Shown here: positions 17,814 to 26,435 of the stretch, piece by piece
Numbering within the stretch: position 1 is the first letter of the stretch
Layout: each line of letters starts with the position of its first letter
Source of the DNA: Pantoea sp. RIT-PI-b
Lineage (GTDB): Bacteria > Pseudomonadota > Gammaproteobacteria > Enterobacterales > Enterobacteriaceae
Assembly: GCF_001187905.1 (NCBI RefSeq)
Contig: NZ_LGIS01000026.1
Coordinates: forward strand, 186,001-250,000
Length of the DNA stretch: 64,000 nt
Direction: 5' to 3'
Notes under the pieces: generated by a model
Databases searched by the model: none
Told to the model about the DNA's origin: nothing
Seen by the model: the letters and a program-made list of their open reading frames with translations, nothing else
Translations under genes and position numbers: made by a program

Positions 17814-18656
17814 ATGGCTTCAGCAACGACTCCGGTGTGGTTCATTTCAGGCTGTTCAACCGGTTTTGGTCGCGAACTGGCACAGCAAGCCATCGCGCGC
17901 GGTTTTCACACCGTGGTGACCGCGCGTGATGCGGCGAAAGTGCAGGATCTGGTGACGGGCCACGATAATGCCATCGCGCTAGCGTTGGACGTCACCGATC
18001 AGGCCAGCATCGAACAAGCGGTCAGCGCGGCTATCGATAAGTTCGGCGGCGTGGATGTGCTGGTGAACAACGCCGGTTACGGTTATCAAAGTTCAGTGGA
18101 AGAGGGCGAAGAGAAAGAGATTCGCGCCCAGTTCGATGCCAACGTGTTCGGCCTGTTTGCGCTGACCCGCGCGGTGCTACCCGCCATGCGCAAGGCGCGC
18201 AGCGGTCACATTATTAACATCACCTCCGTGGCCGGATTTATCGGCTTTGCCAGCTCGGGTTATTACTCCGCGAGCAAACACGCTGTGGAAGGCTGGTCTG
18301 ATTCACTGGCGTTAGAAACGGCACCGCTCGGCATCCACGTGACCTGCGTTGAACCCGGTCCGTTCCGTACCGATTGGGCCGGTCGTTCGCTGCATCAAAC
18401 GCCGAGCAAGCTGCCGGAATACGCCGAAACCGCGGCGGCACGCATGAAATCCACGTCTGAATACAGCGGCACCCAGGCGGGCGATCCGGCGCGTGCAGCC
18501 ACCGCGATGATCGCCATCACCGAACACGCCAATCCCCCACGCCATTTAGTGATGGGCGCATGGGGTTATGATGCGGTGACCGAAAAATTAAAAGAGCGCC
18601 TGACGCAGATCGAAGCGTGGAAACAGACCTCGATTGATACGGATTTTCCGTCGTAA
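17814..18656 (+). CDS. short-chain dehydrogenase/reductase (classical SDR)
   Basis: This 280-residue NAD(P)-dependent oxidoreductase has the cofactor motif ISGCSTGFGRELA at the N-terminus (residues about 10-22), the NNAGYGYQ motif, the catalytic serine in NITSVAGF, and the active-site pair in YSASKHA. The length and the longer C-terminal tail suit the classical SDRs that act on small carbonyl compounds. AAGGGG lies just upstream of the ATG. Its substrate and any link to the hydantoinase genes are unknown. A REP pair follows directly. Confidence 0.9.
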   Translation: MASATTPVWFISGCSTGFGRELAQQAIARGFHTVVTARDAAKVQDLVTGHDNAIALALDVTDQASIEQAVSAAIDKFGGVDVLVNNAGYGYQSSVEEGEEKEIRAQFDANVFGLFALTRAVLPAMRKARSGHIINITSVAGFIGFASSGYYSASKHAVEGWSDSLALETAPLGIHVTCVEPGPFRTDWAGRSLHQTPSKLPEYAETAAARMKSTSEYSGTQAGDPARAATAMIAITEHANPPRHLVMGAWGYDAVTEKLKERLTQIEAWKQTSIDTDFPS

Positions 18657-18665
18657 GTTAAAGTT

Positions 18666-18747
18666 CAGGTCGCCATAAATGGCGACCCTACGATGATATT
18701 CGGCATTGGCACATTTTTCTGTAGGGTCGCCATTCATGGCGACCTGG
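18666..18747. repeat. 82-bp REP pair, left copy flanking the transposase
   Basis: It contains GGTCGCCAT-AA-ATGGCGACC (18668-18687) with CTAC, a spacer, and GTAG with GGTCGCCAT-TC-ATGGCGACC (18725-18744). The whole 82-bp unit recurs in the same orientation at 19321-19402 with four mismatches by my count, so the transposase gene lies between direct repeats. Confidence 0.92.
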
Positions 18748-18764
18748 TTGATTGCCGCACATTG

Positions 18765-19208
18765 TTAACCCACATATAATCTATCCAGCTCCCACTTTTT
18801 AGGATTCTCTGCTATATATTTTCGAATATTGAATAACTCTTTTTCATCCCGAATCACGCGCTCGTAAAAACTGCGTTGCCATAACTTTATTCCAGTTTCA
18901 CGCGTTATCTCCGCTTTAAACCAATTAACCACATTTTGCAGGGATCTATGCGTGCTTTCATTTAGCCAAATAATGCCATGAAGGTGATTCGGCATCAGGA
19001 CAAAGGCATCAAGGGTAATAGCGTTGTGGCGTTGTGGTAAGGCCTGCCAGGCTTTAATAGCATAGTCCCCAATCGGCGTGAGGCAGAATTCTGCTGCGAT
19101 GAATAGGCCAAATAAAGGTGCGCGGCGATGGCAAACGATAGTGATGAAATACGCCCCGCTGGTGCTGTAATCGTAATTTTTGAGCCGTGGGTATTTGCGA
19201 TTTTTCAT
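18765..19208 (-). mobile_element. REP-associated tyrosine transposase (RAYT, Y1_Tnp family)
   Basis: This 147-residue protein belongs to the single-copy transposases related to the IS200/IS605 TnpA proteins. The HUH metal-binding motif is in LMPNHLHGIIWL (residues about 72-83), and the catalytic tyrosine is most likely in the helix FNIRKYIAENPKKW. The ATG at 19208 follows GGAGG by 5 bases; an upstream start at 19220 is less likely. It is flanked by two near-identical REP pairs, and the same palindromes occur throughout the window. Family knowledge says RAYTs cut and move REP sequences by recognising the hairpin plus a 5' GTAG, which these repeats have. It appears intact. Confidence 0.9.
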
Positions 19209-19320
19209 GATGGCCTCCATGCCAGTTAAGATTGTATTAATCGCGGCGAGAGGGCGATGAAGGTTTTTTAATTCTGAGTGACGTATTCAAAATTAATTTA
19301 TTGCGTGCGGAGTGGTTCTT

Positions 19321-19402
19321 CAGGTCGCCATGAATGGCGACCCTACGACGATATTCGGCATTGGGACAGTTTTCTGTAGGGTCGCCATTCATGGCGACCT
19401 GG
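19321..19402. repeat. 82-bp REP pair, right copy flanking the transposase
   Basis: This is the second copy of the 82-bp unit at 18666-18747, in the same orientation. It ends just before the 3' end of the GGDEF/EAL gene and may serve as its transcription stop. The spacer between its two palindromes is nearly identical to that of the left copy, which argues for recent duplication or joint movement. Confidence 0.92.
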
Positions 19403-19413
19403 TATTCTGGCGT

Positions 19414-21609
19414 TTACACCATCTTCTCAATCTCTTCGAATGGCACCGCGTGACTAAACAAATACCCCTGCAGCTGATTGCAGCCGGCATCGGCCAGCGC
19501 ATTTTTCTGACTTTCGGTTTCCACACCCTCGGCGGTGACGGTTAATCCCATCGCATGACCCAGCCGCACCACCGATTCGACAATCGCGGTGGAGTTCTGC
19601 GCCACTCCCAGCGACTGTGTAAACGAACGGTCGATTTTGATTTTATCCACCGGGAAGCTGCTGAGGTAATTGAGGCTGGAATAGCCGGTGCCAAAATCAT
19701 CCAACGCAATGCGGAAACCGGCGTCACGCAGTGCGATGATACTGTTGCGTGCCTCGTGTTCATCCTCAATCAGCACGCCCTCGGTGATTTCTAACTCCAT
19801 GCGTTTCGGATCGGCGCCTTCTTCCTGCACAATGTTGATGATGCGCTCGACAAAATTAGTGGCGCGGAACTGCACCGGTGAAACATTGACCGCCACCACG
19901 ATCTCGGGCAGCTTGAGCGCGGTTTTGCAGGCCTGGCGCAGCACCCATTCGCCGAGCGGAATGATCATTCCGGTCTCTTCGGCAATGGCGATGAAATCAC
20001 CTGGCGAGACATCACCGCGCACCGCATGGTGCCAACGCAGCAGCGCTTCGAGACCGACCACCTGCTGGCCGCTGATATCCATCAACGGCTGATACCACAC
20101 CGCCAGCCCCTCGAATTTCACCAGTGCCTGGCGCAAATCCGCCGCCATCTGCTGCCGAGTTCGCAGCGACTCATCCATCACTTTCTCAAACTGGCGATAC
20201 TGGCCGCGCCCGTGATTCTTGGCATCGTACAGGGCAATATCCGCTTTGCGCATCAACTCCAGCCGATCGATGCCATCCTTCGGCGCCAGCGCTAAGCCGA
20301 TGCTGACGCCTACCCACAGCTCGCTGCCCACCAGTTGATACGGCTCGCTCAGGCGGGTGATGATGCGATTCGCCAGCGATTGCACCTGGCCAATATTCTC
20401 GACATCCGGCATCACAATAATGAATTCGTCACCACCGATACGCCCGACGGTGTCGCTGGCGCGCACGATATCGTTAAGCCGGCGCGCCACTTCGATGATC
20501 AGTTCATCACCGGCATGATGGCCATAGGTATCGTTGATGTTCTTGAAGCGATCGAGATCCAGCAGCAGCAGCGCCACACGCTGATCGTGGCGTCCGGCCA
20601 CTGCCAGCGCCTGGGTTAAGCGATCTTCCACCAGTGAGCGATTTGGTAAGCCGGTCAGCACATCATGAAAAGCCAGGTGCTGCGCCTGCGCTTCGCTGGC
20701 ACCCAGTTTCAGCAGCGACTGTGACAGCTTGAGTGACGAGGTCCAGATGCGTCGCACCATCACCAGACACAGCAGGGTAATCAAGATAACGGATAACAAG
20801 GTGGAAGGGCCGATGGTGCGCAGCATCTGCGCGCCGGGTTTGTCCGGCTGCCAGCTGAGATAGCCGACGGGATCGCCCTGCTGTGAATTGAGCAGGTAAC
20901 GCGCTTTGGTTTTTTCCGCCGGTTCGCTATCGCTAAAGTGCAACTGGCGCAGCTGGCTGCGATCGGCAAGGTTACGCAGATAGCCGTCATCGAGGAACTT
21001 AATGCTCACCAGACGATAGCGTCCCGCCTGTTTGGTGCTGCTGATATCGCCCACCGCCAGCGCGGCGGCGCGTTGACCAATGCGCACGAAATCGGCGTGA
21101 TCGGTCGGGCCGGCCACCACATCACTGTTTTGCACCAGCGGGCTCGTGAGCATGTCTTGTAAATAGGGGCCGATGCGTTTATCCGGCACCGGCTGGCCGT
21201 TGCGCCACACGTTAATCAGCTGATTGTCACGGTCCAGCAGCACCACCAGCTGGTGATCAAACATGTCATACAGCCAGCCGCCGACATTTTGCGTCAGCCA
21301 GGTTTGATCGGGATGCGACGACGCCAGCTGATCGGCCAGCGGCGACCAGCGCGTCAGGCTGCGCAGCTGGCGCAGATGCTCCGTCAGGCTCTGGGTAAAT
21401 GAAGCCTCAATCATGCGCTGCTGCTGATCGCGCGCCTCATTGTTGGTTAACGACGTGCCCCAGAACAGACCCACGCCCGCGCCGGCAAAGGTCAGCATTA
21501 AAATCGCCATCAGCGGCAAAATAACTTCGCGAACAAAGGTGCGGCGAAAACCATCCGATAGTTTCAACGCATTAATCATTTTAAGCTTCGCCCAGGAAGT
21601 TGAATTCAT
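19414..21609 (-). CDS. membrane-bound GGDEF-EAL protein with periplasmic CHASE4-like sensor
   Basis: This 731-residue c-di-GMP signalling protein has a membrane helix (residues about 28-52), a periplasmic region of about 200 residues that looks like a CHASE4 sensor, and a second helix near 265-285. A GGDEF domain follows (NRSLVEDRL then GRIGGDEFIIVM), and then an EAL domain with GLEALLRWH, ITEGVLIED, DDFGTGYSSLNYL and KIDRSFTQ. Both catalytic signatures are intact, so it could make or degrade c-di-GMP; such doubles often act mainly as phosphodiesterases. A start at 21579 is an alternative. It is divergent from phnF, and the shared 275 bp hold the Pho boxes. Confidence 0.92.
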   Translation of the reverse strand: MNSTSWAKLKMINALKLSDGFRRTFVREVILPLMAILMLTFAGAGVGLFWGTSLTNNEARDQQQRMIEASFTQSLTEHLRQLRSLTRWSPLADQLASSHPDQTWLTQNVGGWLYDMFDHQLVVLLDRDNQLINVWRNGQPVPDKRIGPYLQDMLTSPLVQNSDVVAGPTDHADFVRIGQRAAALAVGDISSTKQAGRYRLVSIKFLDDGYLRNLADRSQLRQLHFSDSEPAEKTKARYLLNSQQGDPVGYLSWQPDKPGAQMLRTIGPSTLLSVILITLLCLVMVRRIWTSSLKLSQSLLKLGASEAQAQHLAFHDVLTGLPNRSLVEDRLTQALAVAGRHDQRVALLLLDLDRFKNINDTYGHHAGDELIIEVARRLNDIVRASDTVGRIGGDEFIIVMPDVENIGQVQSLANRIITRLSEPYQLVGSELWVGVSIGLALAPKDGIDRLELMRKADIALYDAKNHGRGQYRQFEKVMDESLRTRQQMAADLRQALVKFEGLAVWYQPLMDISGQQVVGLEALLRWHHAVRGDVSPGDFIAIAEETGMIIPLGEWVLRQACKTALKLPEIVVAVNVSPVQFRATNFVERIINIVQEEGADPKRMELEITEGVLIEDEHEARNSIIALRDAGFRIALDDFGTGYSSLNYLSSFPVDKIKIDRSFTQSLGVAQNSTAIVESVVRLGHAMGLTVTAEGVETESQKNALADAGCNQLQGYLFSHAVPFEEIEKMV

Positions 21610-21780
21610 CTTTTAACTTAGCAGAACATCTGCAAGCTGTACTCGCTAAGGCCAGTGAAAGCGTGATGTAAATAAGCGTTAAATTTTTGAACACTGTCAC
21701 AAACAGAACAGTTAAAAATAATTTATTAAAACCGCTGCCGTTTCGCTGCGATTCTGCTGCCGTAAAGCAAATTCATCTTT

Positions 21781-21828
21781 GCGTCATTGAGCCGTCACGG
21801 CGCTGTCATCTGCCGCCCGCAATGTAAT
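21781..21828 (+). promoter_or_regulatory. tandem Pho boxes and -10 of the phnF promoter
   Basis: Three heptamers spaced exactly 11 bp apart match the PhoB half-site CTGTCAT: GCGTCAT (21781-21787), CCGTCAC (21792-21798) and CTGTCAT (21803-21809). A weaker AATTCAT lies another 11 bp upstream. A -10-like TGTAAT follows at 21823-21828, at the distance seen in PhoB promoters, where the Pho box replaces the -35. This predicts phosphate-starvation induction of phnF-phnN. Confidence 0.8.
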
Positions 21829-21884
21829 CGCCATCCCGCAGCGAGCTTCGCTGCCATCCTCAACCAGATGAGGTATTGAGCGTG

Positions 21885-22601
21885 ATGGAGATATCCAGAC
21901 ATCCGACCACTGTGTACCAGGCCGTTGCCGCCCAGCTCGAGCAGGCGCTGCAGGAGCGCTATCGCTGTGGCGACTATCTGCCTTCCGAACAGCAGCTGGC
22001 CGATCACTACGAAGTGAACCGTCACACCTTGCGGCGTGCGGTCGACGAACTGGTGAATAAAGGGCTGCTGCAACGGCGTCACGGCGTGGGCATTTTGGTA
22101 CTGATGCGTCCCTACGATTACCCGCTGCATGCGCAGGCGCGCTTTAGCCAGAATCTGATGGAGCAGGGCAGTCATCCCACCAGTGAACGCCTGCTGGCGG
22201 TGGTGCGCCCGGCCAGCAGCGACGTGGCCAGCGCGCTGGGCATCAATGAAGGCGACAACGTTATCCATCTGCGCACGCTGCGTCGCGTCAACGGCGTCGC
22301 GGTGTGCGTGATCAACCATTTCCTCGCCGATCTTCGCTGGTGGCCCGCGCTGCAGCAGTTTTACAGCGGTTCGCTGCACGACTTTATGCAGCAGCAGCTC
22401 GGCCTGCAGCTGACGCGCAGCCAAACGCGCATCAGCACCCGCCGCGCGCAGGCCAAAGAGTGCAAGCAGCTGGAGATTGCGCTGCAGTCGCCGCTGCTGT
22501 GCGTGCGCACCCTGAACAAGCACAGCGACGGCCAGGTAGCGGAATACTCCGTCAGCCTGACGCGTGGCGACATGATTGAACTGACACTGGAGCACCAATG
22601 A
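21885..22601 (+). CDS. phnF: phosphonate metabolism transcriptional regulator PhnF (GntR/HutC family)
   Basis: This 238-residue regulator has an N-terminal winged helix (YLPSEQQLADHYEVNRHTLRRAV at about residues 35-57, quoted in part: LPSEQQLADHYEVNRHTLRR) and a C-terminal UTRA ligand-binding domain. It is the usual repressor-type protein of the phn operon. GAGG at 21870-21873 could serve a GTG at 21882 or the ATG at 21885; I favour the ATG. The end overlaps phnG by 4 bp. It is the first gene behind the Pho boxes, so both PhoB and its own product may set expression. Confidence 0.93.
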   Translation: MEISRHPTTVYQAVAAQLEQALQERYRCGDYLPSEQQLADHYEVNRHTLRRAVDELVNKGLLQRRHGVGILVLMRPYDYPLHAQARFSQNLMEQGSHPTSERLLAVVRPASSDVASALGINEGDNVIHLRTLRRVNGVAVCVINHFLADLRWWPALQQFYSGSLHDFMQQQLGLQLTRSQTRISTRRAQAKECKQLEIALQSPLLCVRTLNKHSDGQVAEYSVSLTRGDMIELTLEHQ

Positions 22602-23044
22602 AACAACAAACCGCCCGCCAGCACTGGCTTTCGGTGCTGGCACACAGTGAAGCCAGCCAGCTTGAGGCGCACTGGCAACCGCTGCGTTTGAGTCCGGATT
22701 TTGAACGCGTGCGCCCGGCAGAAACCGGTCTAACCCGCCTGCAGGCGCGCATGGGCGGCAGCGGCAAGCGCTTCGTGATGGGCGATGCCACGGTGACGCG
22801 CGCGGTGGTCAAACTGCACGACGGCACGCTCGGCTTTAGCTATGTGCTGGGGCGCGATAAACCCCACGCCGAGCGCTGCGCCGTGATTGATGCGCTGCTG
22901 CAACAGCCGGAAACCCAGGCGCTGTTACAGGAAAAACTGATTGCCCCGCTGGCGGCACTGCGTGAAGAGCAGCGTCAGCTGCGTGCGCGTGAGATCGCCA
23001 GCTCCAAAGTGGATTTCTTTACGCTGGTTCGCGGAGATAACTGA
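22598..23044 (+). CDS. phnG: C-P lyase system protein PhnG
   Basis: This 148-residue protein is a subunit of the carbon-phosphorus lyase core complex. With PhnH and PhnI it transfers phosphonate to ribose of ATP, releasing adenine. Conserved family segments are RQHWLSVLAHSE and RPAETGLTRLQARMGGSGKRF, plus a glycine-rich LGFSYVLGRDKPHAERCAVIDALL stretch (quoted only as LGFSYVLGRDKPHAE). The length matches E. coli PhnG. The start overlaps phnF and the stop overlaps phnH, so translation is coupled along the operon. Confidence 0.95.
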   Translation: MKQQTARQHWLSVLAHSEASQLEAHWQPLRLSPDFERVRPAETGLTRLQARMGGSGKRFVMGDATVTRAVVKLHDGTLGFSYVLGRDKPHAERCAVIDALLQQPETQALLQEKLIAPLAALREEQRQLRAREIASSKVDFFTLVRGDN

Positions 23045-23619
23045 TGACTTTACTGGCTAGTTTTAACCATCCGGTTGCGGATGCACAACGCGCCTTCCGC
23101 CGCATCCTCAAAGCGATGAGCGAGCCGGGCGTGATGGTATCGCTGCCGCTGCAGCAGGGCTGGGGCGATCTGTCGCCGGCGGCCACGGCGGTGCTGCTGA
23201 CGCTGGTCGATCAGGAGAGCGCACTGTGGCTCGATGGTCGTATCGATAACGAGGTGGTGCGCAGCAATCTGCGTTTTCATACCGGCGTACCCATTGTTGA
23301 TGAGCGCGATGCGCCGTTTGCGCTGACGCATGCCGCGGCCAATCCCGATCCGGCGCTGTTCGCCTCTGGCGACAATATGTCACCGGAAAAGAGCACCACG
23401 CTGATTGTCGAAGTGCCGTCATTAAGCGGCGGCTTAACCCTGCGCCTTTCTGGCCCAGGTTTACGCGAGTCGCGCGCTATTGCGCCGCAGCTGCCGGAAG
23501 CGATTTTGCACTACCTGCGCGAGCGTCCGCATCCCTTCCCGCAGGGCGTGGATCTGATTTTCACCTGCGGTGAAGCGATGATGGCGCTGCCACGCACCAC
23601 CGACGTGGAGGTGTGCTGA
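23044..23619 (+). CDS. phnH: C-P lyase system protein PhnH
   Basis: This 191-residue subunit of the PhnGHIJ core complex is a PLP-transferase-like fold protein without PLP. Typical segments are FNHPVADAQRAFRRILKAMSEPG at the N-terminus (in part NHPVADAQRAFRRI), LWLDGRID and PQGVDLIFTCG near the C-terminus. Start and stop both overlap neighbours by TGATG. It acts in the first step, the coupling of alkylphosphonate to the C1' of ATP. Confidence 0.95.
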   Translation: MTLLASFNHPVADAQRAFRRILKAMSEPGVMVSLPLQQGWGDLSPAATAVLLTLVDQESALWLDGRIDNEVVRSNLRFHTGVPIVDERDAPFALTHAAANPDPALFASGDNMSPEKSTTLIVEVPSLSGGLTLRLSGPGLRESRAIAPQLPEAILHYLRERPHPFPQGVDLIFTCGEAMMALPRTTDVEVC

Positions 23620-24695
23620 TGTACGTTGCGGTTAAAGGGGGCGAGAAGGCGATTGCCAGCGCCCATGAGCTGCAGGCCGATTTGCGGCGTGGCGATCGCG
23701 CGCTGGCGGAATTGCAGTGTGATCAGGTGGCACAACAGCTCGGTTTAGCAGTCGATCGCGTGATGACCGAAGGCGGCATCTACGATCCGCAGCTGGCGGC
23801 CCTGGCAATCAAACAGGCAAGCGGCGATTTAGTCGAAGCGATCTTCCTGCTGCGCGCCTACCGCACCACGCTGCCGCGCCTCGCCGACAGCCTGGCGCTG
23901 GCAACCGATGAGATGCGCCTTGAGCGCCGTATCTCCGCCGTCTACAAAGATCTGCCCGGCGGCCAGGTGCTCGGCCCAACCTATGATTACAGCCATCGTC
24001 TGCTCGATTTTACCCTGCTGGCCAATGGCGAAACGCCCGCCGCGCCGCGCGACGATCAGGCGCTGCCGCAACGTTGTCCGCACGTGTTCAGCATGATGAC
24101 CCACGAAGGGTTGGCGGCACGCGAAGAGGATGACGGCAGCGAACCGTGCGACATCACCCGCGAGCCGCCCGGTTATCCGGCGACGCGCGCGGCGCGTCTG
24201 CAACAGCTGGTGCGCGGCGACGAAGGCTTCTTGCTGGCACTCGGCTACTCGACGCAGCGCGGCTACGGCCGTAACCATCCGTTCGCCGGCGAAATTCGCA
24301 CCGGCTATCTCAGCGTCTCAATCTGCCCGGAAGAGCTGGGGTTTGACATCGAGATTGGCGAAATCCTGCTGACCGAATGCGAAATGGTCAATGGCTTCAC
24401 CACCGAAACCCGCAGCGCGCCGCACTTCACGCGCGGTTACGGCCTGGTGTTTGGTCGCTCCGAGCGCAAAGCGATGGCGATGGCGCTGGTGGATCGTGCG
24501 CTGCAGGCACCGGAGTATAACGAACGCATTGCCGGTCCGGCGCAGGACGAAGAGTTTGTGCTGTCGCATGCCGACAACGTCGAAGCGGCGGGCTTTGTCT
24601 CGCACCTGAAACTGCCGCACTACGTCGATTTCCAGGCGGAGCTTGAGCTGCTGAAACGGCTGCGCCAACAGCATCAGGAGCAGAACCATGAGTGA
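23619..24695 (+). CDS. phnI: C-P lyase system protein PhnI, nucleosidase-like subunit
   Basis: This 358-residue protein is the central subunit of the core complex. By itself it hydrolyses purine nucleoside triphosphates, and in the complex it makes ribose 1-phosphonate 5-triphosphate. Family features are MYVAVKGGEKAI at the start and the stretch around RCPHVFSMMTHEGL and YSTQRGYGRNHPFAGEIRTG. The ATG overlaps the phnH stop, so an upstream reading from 23613 is not needed. It overlaps phnJ by 8 bp. The length matches E. coli PhnI. Confidence 0.95.
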   Translation: MYVAVKGGEKAIASAHELQADLRRGDRALAELQCDQVAQQLGLAVDRVMTEGGIYDPQLAALAIKQASGDLVEAIFLLRAYRTTLPRLADSLALATDEMRLERRISAVYKDLPGGQVLGPTYDYSHRLLDFTLLANGETPAAPRDDQALPQRCPHVFSMMTHEGLAAREEDDGSEPCDITREPPGYPATRAARLQQLVRGDEGFLLALGYSTQRGYGRNHPFAGEIRTGYLSVSICPEELGFDIEIGEILLTECEMVNGFTTETRSAPHFTRGYGLVFGRSERKAMAMALVDRALQAPEYNERIAGPAQDEEFVLSHADNVEAAGFVSHLKLPHYVDFQAELELLKRLRQQHQEQNHE

Positions 24696-25536
24696 GTTAA
24701 CCGGCTACAACAACGGTTATCTGGATGAGCAGACCAAACGCACTATCCGCCGCGCAATATTAAAAGCGGTAGCGATTCCCGGTTATCAGGTGCCGTTTGC
24801 CGGACGCGAAATGCCGATGCCGTATGGCTGGGGCACCGGCGGCATTCAGATCACCGCCAGCATTATTGGTGACGCCGATGTGCTGAAGGTGATCGATCAG
24901 GGCGCCGATGACACCACCAATGCGGTATCGATTCGGCGCTTCTTCCAGCGCGTCAGCGGCGCGGCCACCACTGAACGCACGATTGATGCCACGCTGATCC
25001 AGACGCGTCACCGCATTCCCGAAACGCCGCTGGAGGAGGATCAGATCCTGATTTTCCAGGTGCCAATCCCGGAACCGCTGCGCTTTATCGAGCCGCGCGA
25101 GACCGAAACCCGCACCATGCATGCGCTGGAGGAGTACGGCATCATGCAGGTGAAACTGTATGAAGATATCGCCCGTTATGGCCATATCGCGACGACGTAT
25201 GCCTATCCGGTGAAGGTCAACGATCGCTACGTGATGGATCCGTCGCCAATCCCTAAATTCGACAACCCGAAGATGCACATGATGCCGGCGCTACAGCTGT
25301 TTGGTGCCGGGCGTGAAAAACGCATCTATGCGCTGCCGCCGTTCACCAAAGTGGAGAGCCTCGACTTCGATGATCACCCGTTCAGCGTGCAGCAGTGGGA
25401 TGAACCCTGCGCGCTATGCGGTTCGCGCCACAGCTACCTCGACGAGGTGGTGATGGATGACGCCGGTACGCGCATGTTTGTCTGCTCCGATACCGATTTT
25501 TGCCACCAGCAGCAGGAACAACAGCATGCACAGTGA
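24688..25536 (+). CDS. phnJ: carbon-phosphorus lyase PhnJ (radical SAM, 4Fe-4S)
   Basis: This 282-residue enzyme cleaves the C-P bond by radical S-adenosylmethionine chemistry, giving alkane and ribose cyclic phosphate. The four conserved cysteines fall at C241, C244, C266 and C272 (CALCG, then VCSDTDFC), the same numbering as in E. coli, so the cluster-binding and catalytic cysteines are intact. The unusual non-CX3CX2C arrangement is known for this enzyme. It overlaps phnI by 8 bp and phnK by 11 bp. Confidence 0.97.
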   Translation: MSELTGYNNGYLDEQTKRTIRRAILKAVAIPGYQVPFAGREMPMPYGWGTGGIQITASIIGDADVLKVIDQGADDTTNAVSIRRFFQRVSGAATTERTIDATLIQTRHRIPETPLEEDQILIFQVPIPEPLRFIEPRETETRTMHALEEYGIMQVKLYEDIARYGHIATTYAYPVKVNDRYVMDPSPIPKFDNPKMHMMPALQLFGAGREKRIYALPPFTKVESLDFDDHPFSVQQWDEPCALCGSRHSYLDEVVMDDAGTRMFVCSDTDFCHQQQEQQHAQ

Positions 25537-26287
25537 ACAGCCGCTGCTTGCGGTCAACAATCTGACGCACCTTTATGCGCCAGGCAAAGGCTTTGAAGAG
25601 GTGAGTTTTGAACTCTATCCCGGCGAAGTGCTAGGCATTGTCGGGGAATCCGGTTCGGGCAAAACCACGCTGCTGCGCAGCCTGTCGGCGCGGTTAGCGC
25701 CGCAGCAGGGCAACATTCTCTATCGCGCGCAGGATCTCTATCAGCTGAGCGAGAGCGATCGTCGCCGCCTGCTGCGCACCGAATGGGGCGTGGTGCATCA
25801 GCATCCGCTGGATGGTTTGCGTCCGCAGGTGACGGCGGGTGGCAACATCGGCGAGCGCTTGATGGCGGTGGGCAATCGCCATTATGGCGATATCCGTCAA
25901 GAGGCGATGCGCTGGCTGCAGGATGTCGAAATCCCCGCCAACCGTATCGACGATCTGCCCACCACCTTCTCCGGCGGCATGCAGCAGCGTTTACAGATTG
26001 CGCGCAACCTGGTGACGCAGCCGACGCTGGTGTTTATGGATGAGCCGACCGGCGGTCTGGATGTGTCGGTGCAGGCGCGACTGCTGGATCTGCTTCGTAC
26101 GCTGGTGCGCGAGCTGAATCTGGCGGTGGTGATTGTGACGCACGATCTCGGCGTGGCGCGTTTGCTGGCGCATCGCCTGCTGGTGATGAAGCAGGGTCGC
26201 GTGGTGGAGAGCGGGTTGACCGATCGGGTGCTGGACGATCCGCATCATCCGTATACCCAGTTATTGGTTTCATCGGTGCTGAGTTAA
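25526..26287 (+). CDS. phnK: phosphonate C-P lyase system ATP-binding protein PhnK
   Basis: This 253-residue ABC-type ATPase docks on the C-P lyase core complex instead of serving a membrane transporter. Walker A is GESGSGKTT, the signature is FSGGMQQRLQIARNL, and Walker B is LVFMDEPTGGLD. I placed the start at the ATG at 25526, inside the end of phnJ, with AGGA about 10 bp upstream; longer readings extend into phnJ without family similarity. It is followed by a 148-bp REP cluster instead of directly by phnL. Confidence 0.95.
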   Translation: MHSEQPLLAVNNLTHLYAPGKGFEEVSFELYPGEVLGIVGESGSGKTTLLRSLSARLAPQQGNILYRAQDLYQLSESDRRRLLRTEWGVVHQHPLDGLRPQVTAGGNIGERLMAVGNRHYGDIRQEAMRWLQDVEIPANRIDDLPTTFSGGMQQRLQIARNLVTQPTLVFMDEPTGGLDVSVQARLLDLLRTLVRELNLAVVIVTHDLGVARLLAHRLLVMKQGRVVESGLTDRVLDDPHHPYTQLLVSSVLS

Positions 26288-26308
26288 CCACGGCGCGGCC
26301 ATCCTGAC

Positions 26309-26414
26309 GGTGCGCATTAATGCGCACCCTACGACGAGCCCTGTGTAGGGTCGCCATTCATGGCGACCATCAGACAGCGACGTGCCATATGTAAGGGTGC
26401 CATTTATGGCGACC
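26309..26414. repeat. REP cluster inserted between phnK and phnL
   Basis: Three elements occur here: GGTGCGCAT-TA-ATGCGCACC at 26309-26328 with CTAC, GTAG with GGTCGCCAT-TC-ATGGCGACC at 26349-26368, and a degenerate third copy at 26396-26414. They break what is otherwise a fully overlapping operon. They could reduce read-through into phnLMN or protect mRNA. Confidence 0.9.
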
Positions 26415-26435
26415 AACCAACATCAGGACATCAAC

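Noticed and set aside
18666..19402. CRISPR-like array (repeated palindromes)
   Set aside because: Repeats are palindromic REP pairs with unequal spacing, and there are no cas genes. They belong to the RAYT-associated family.
21795..22643. Long minus-strand open frame (282 codons) opposite phnF
   Set aside because: It lies antisense to a well-supported gene, has no ribosome site or family features, and its composition is that of a codon shadow in GC-rich DNA.
26382..26435. N-terminal extension of phnL
   Set aside because: It encodes a REP element; the ATG at 26436 has its own ribosome site.
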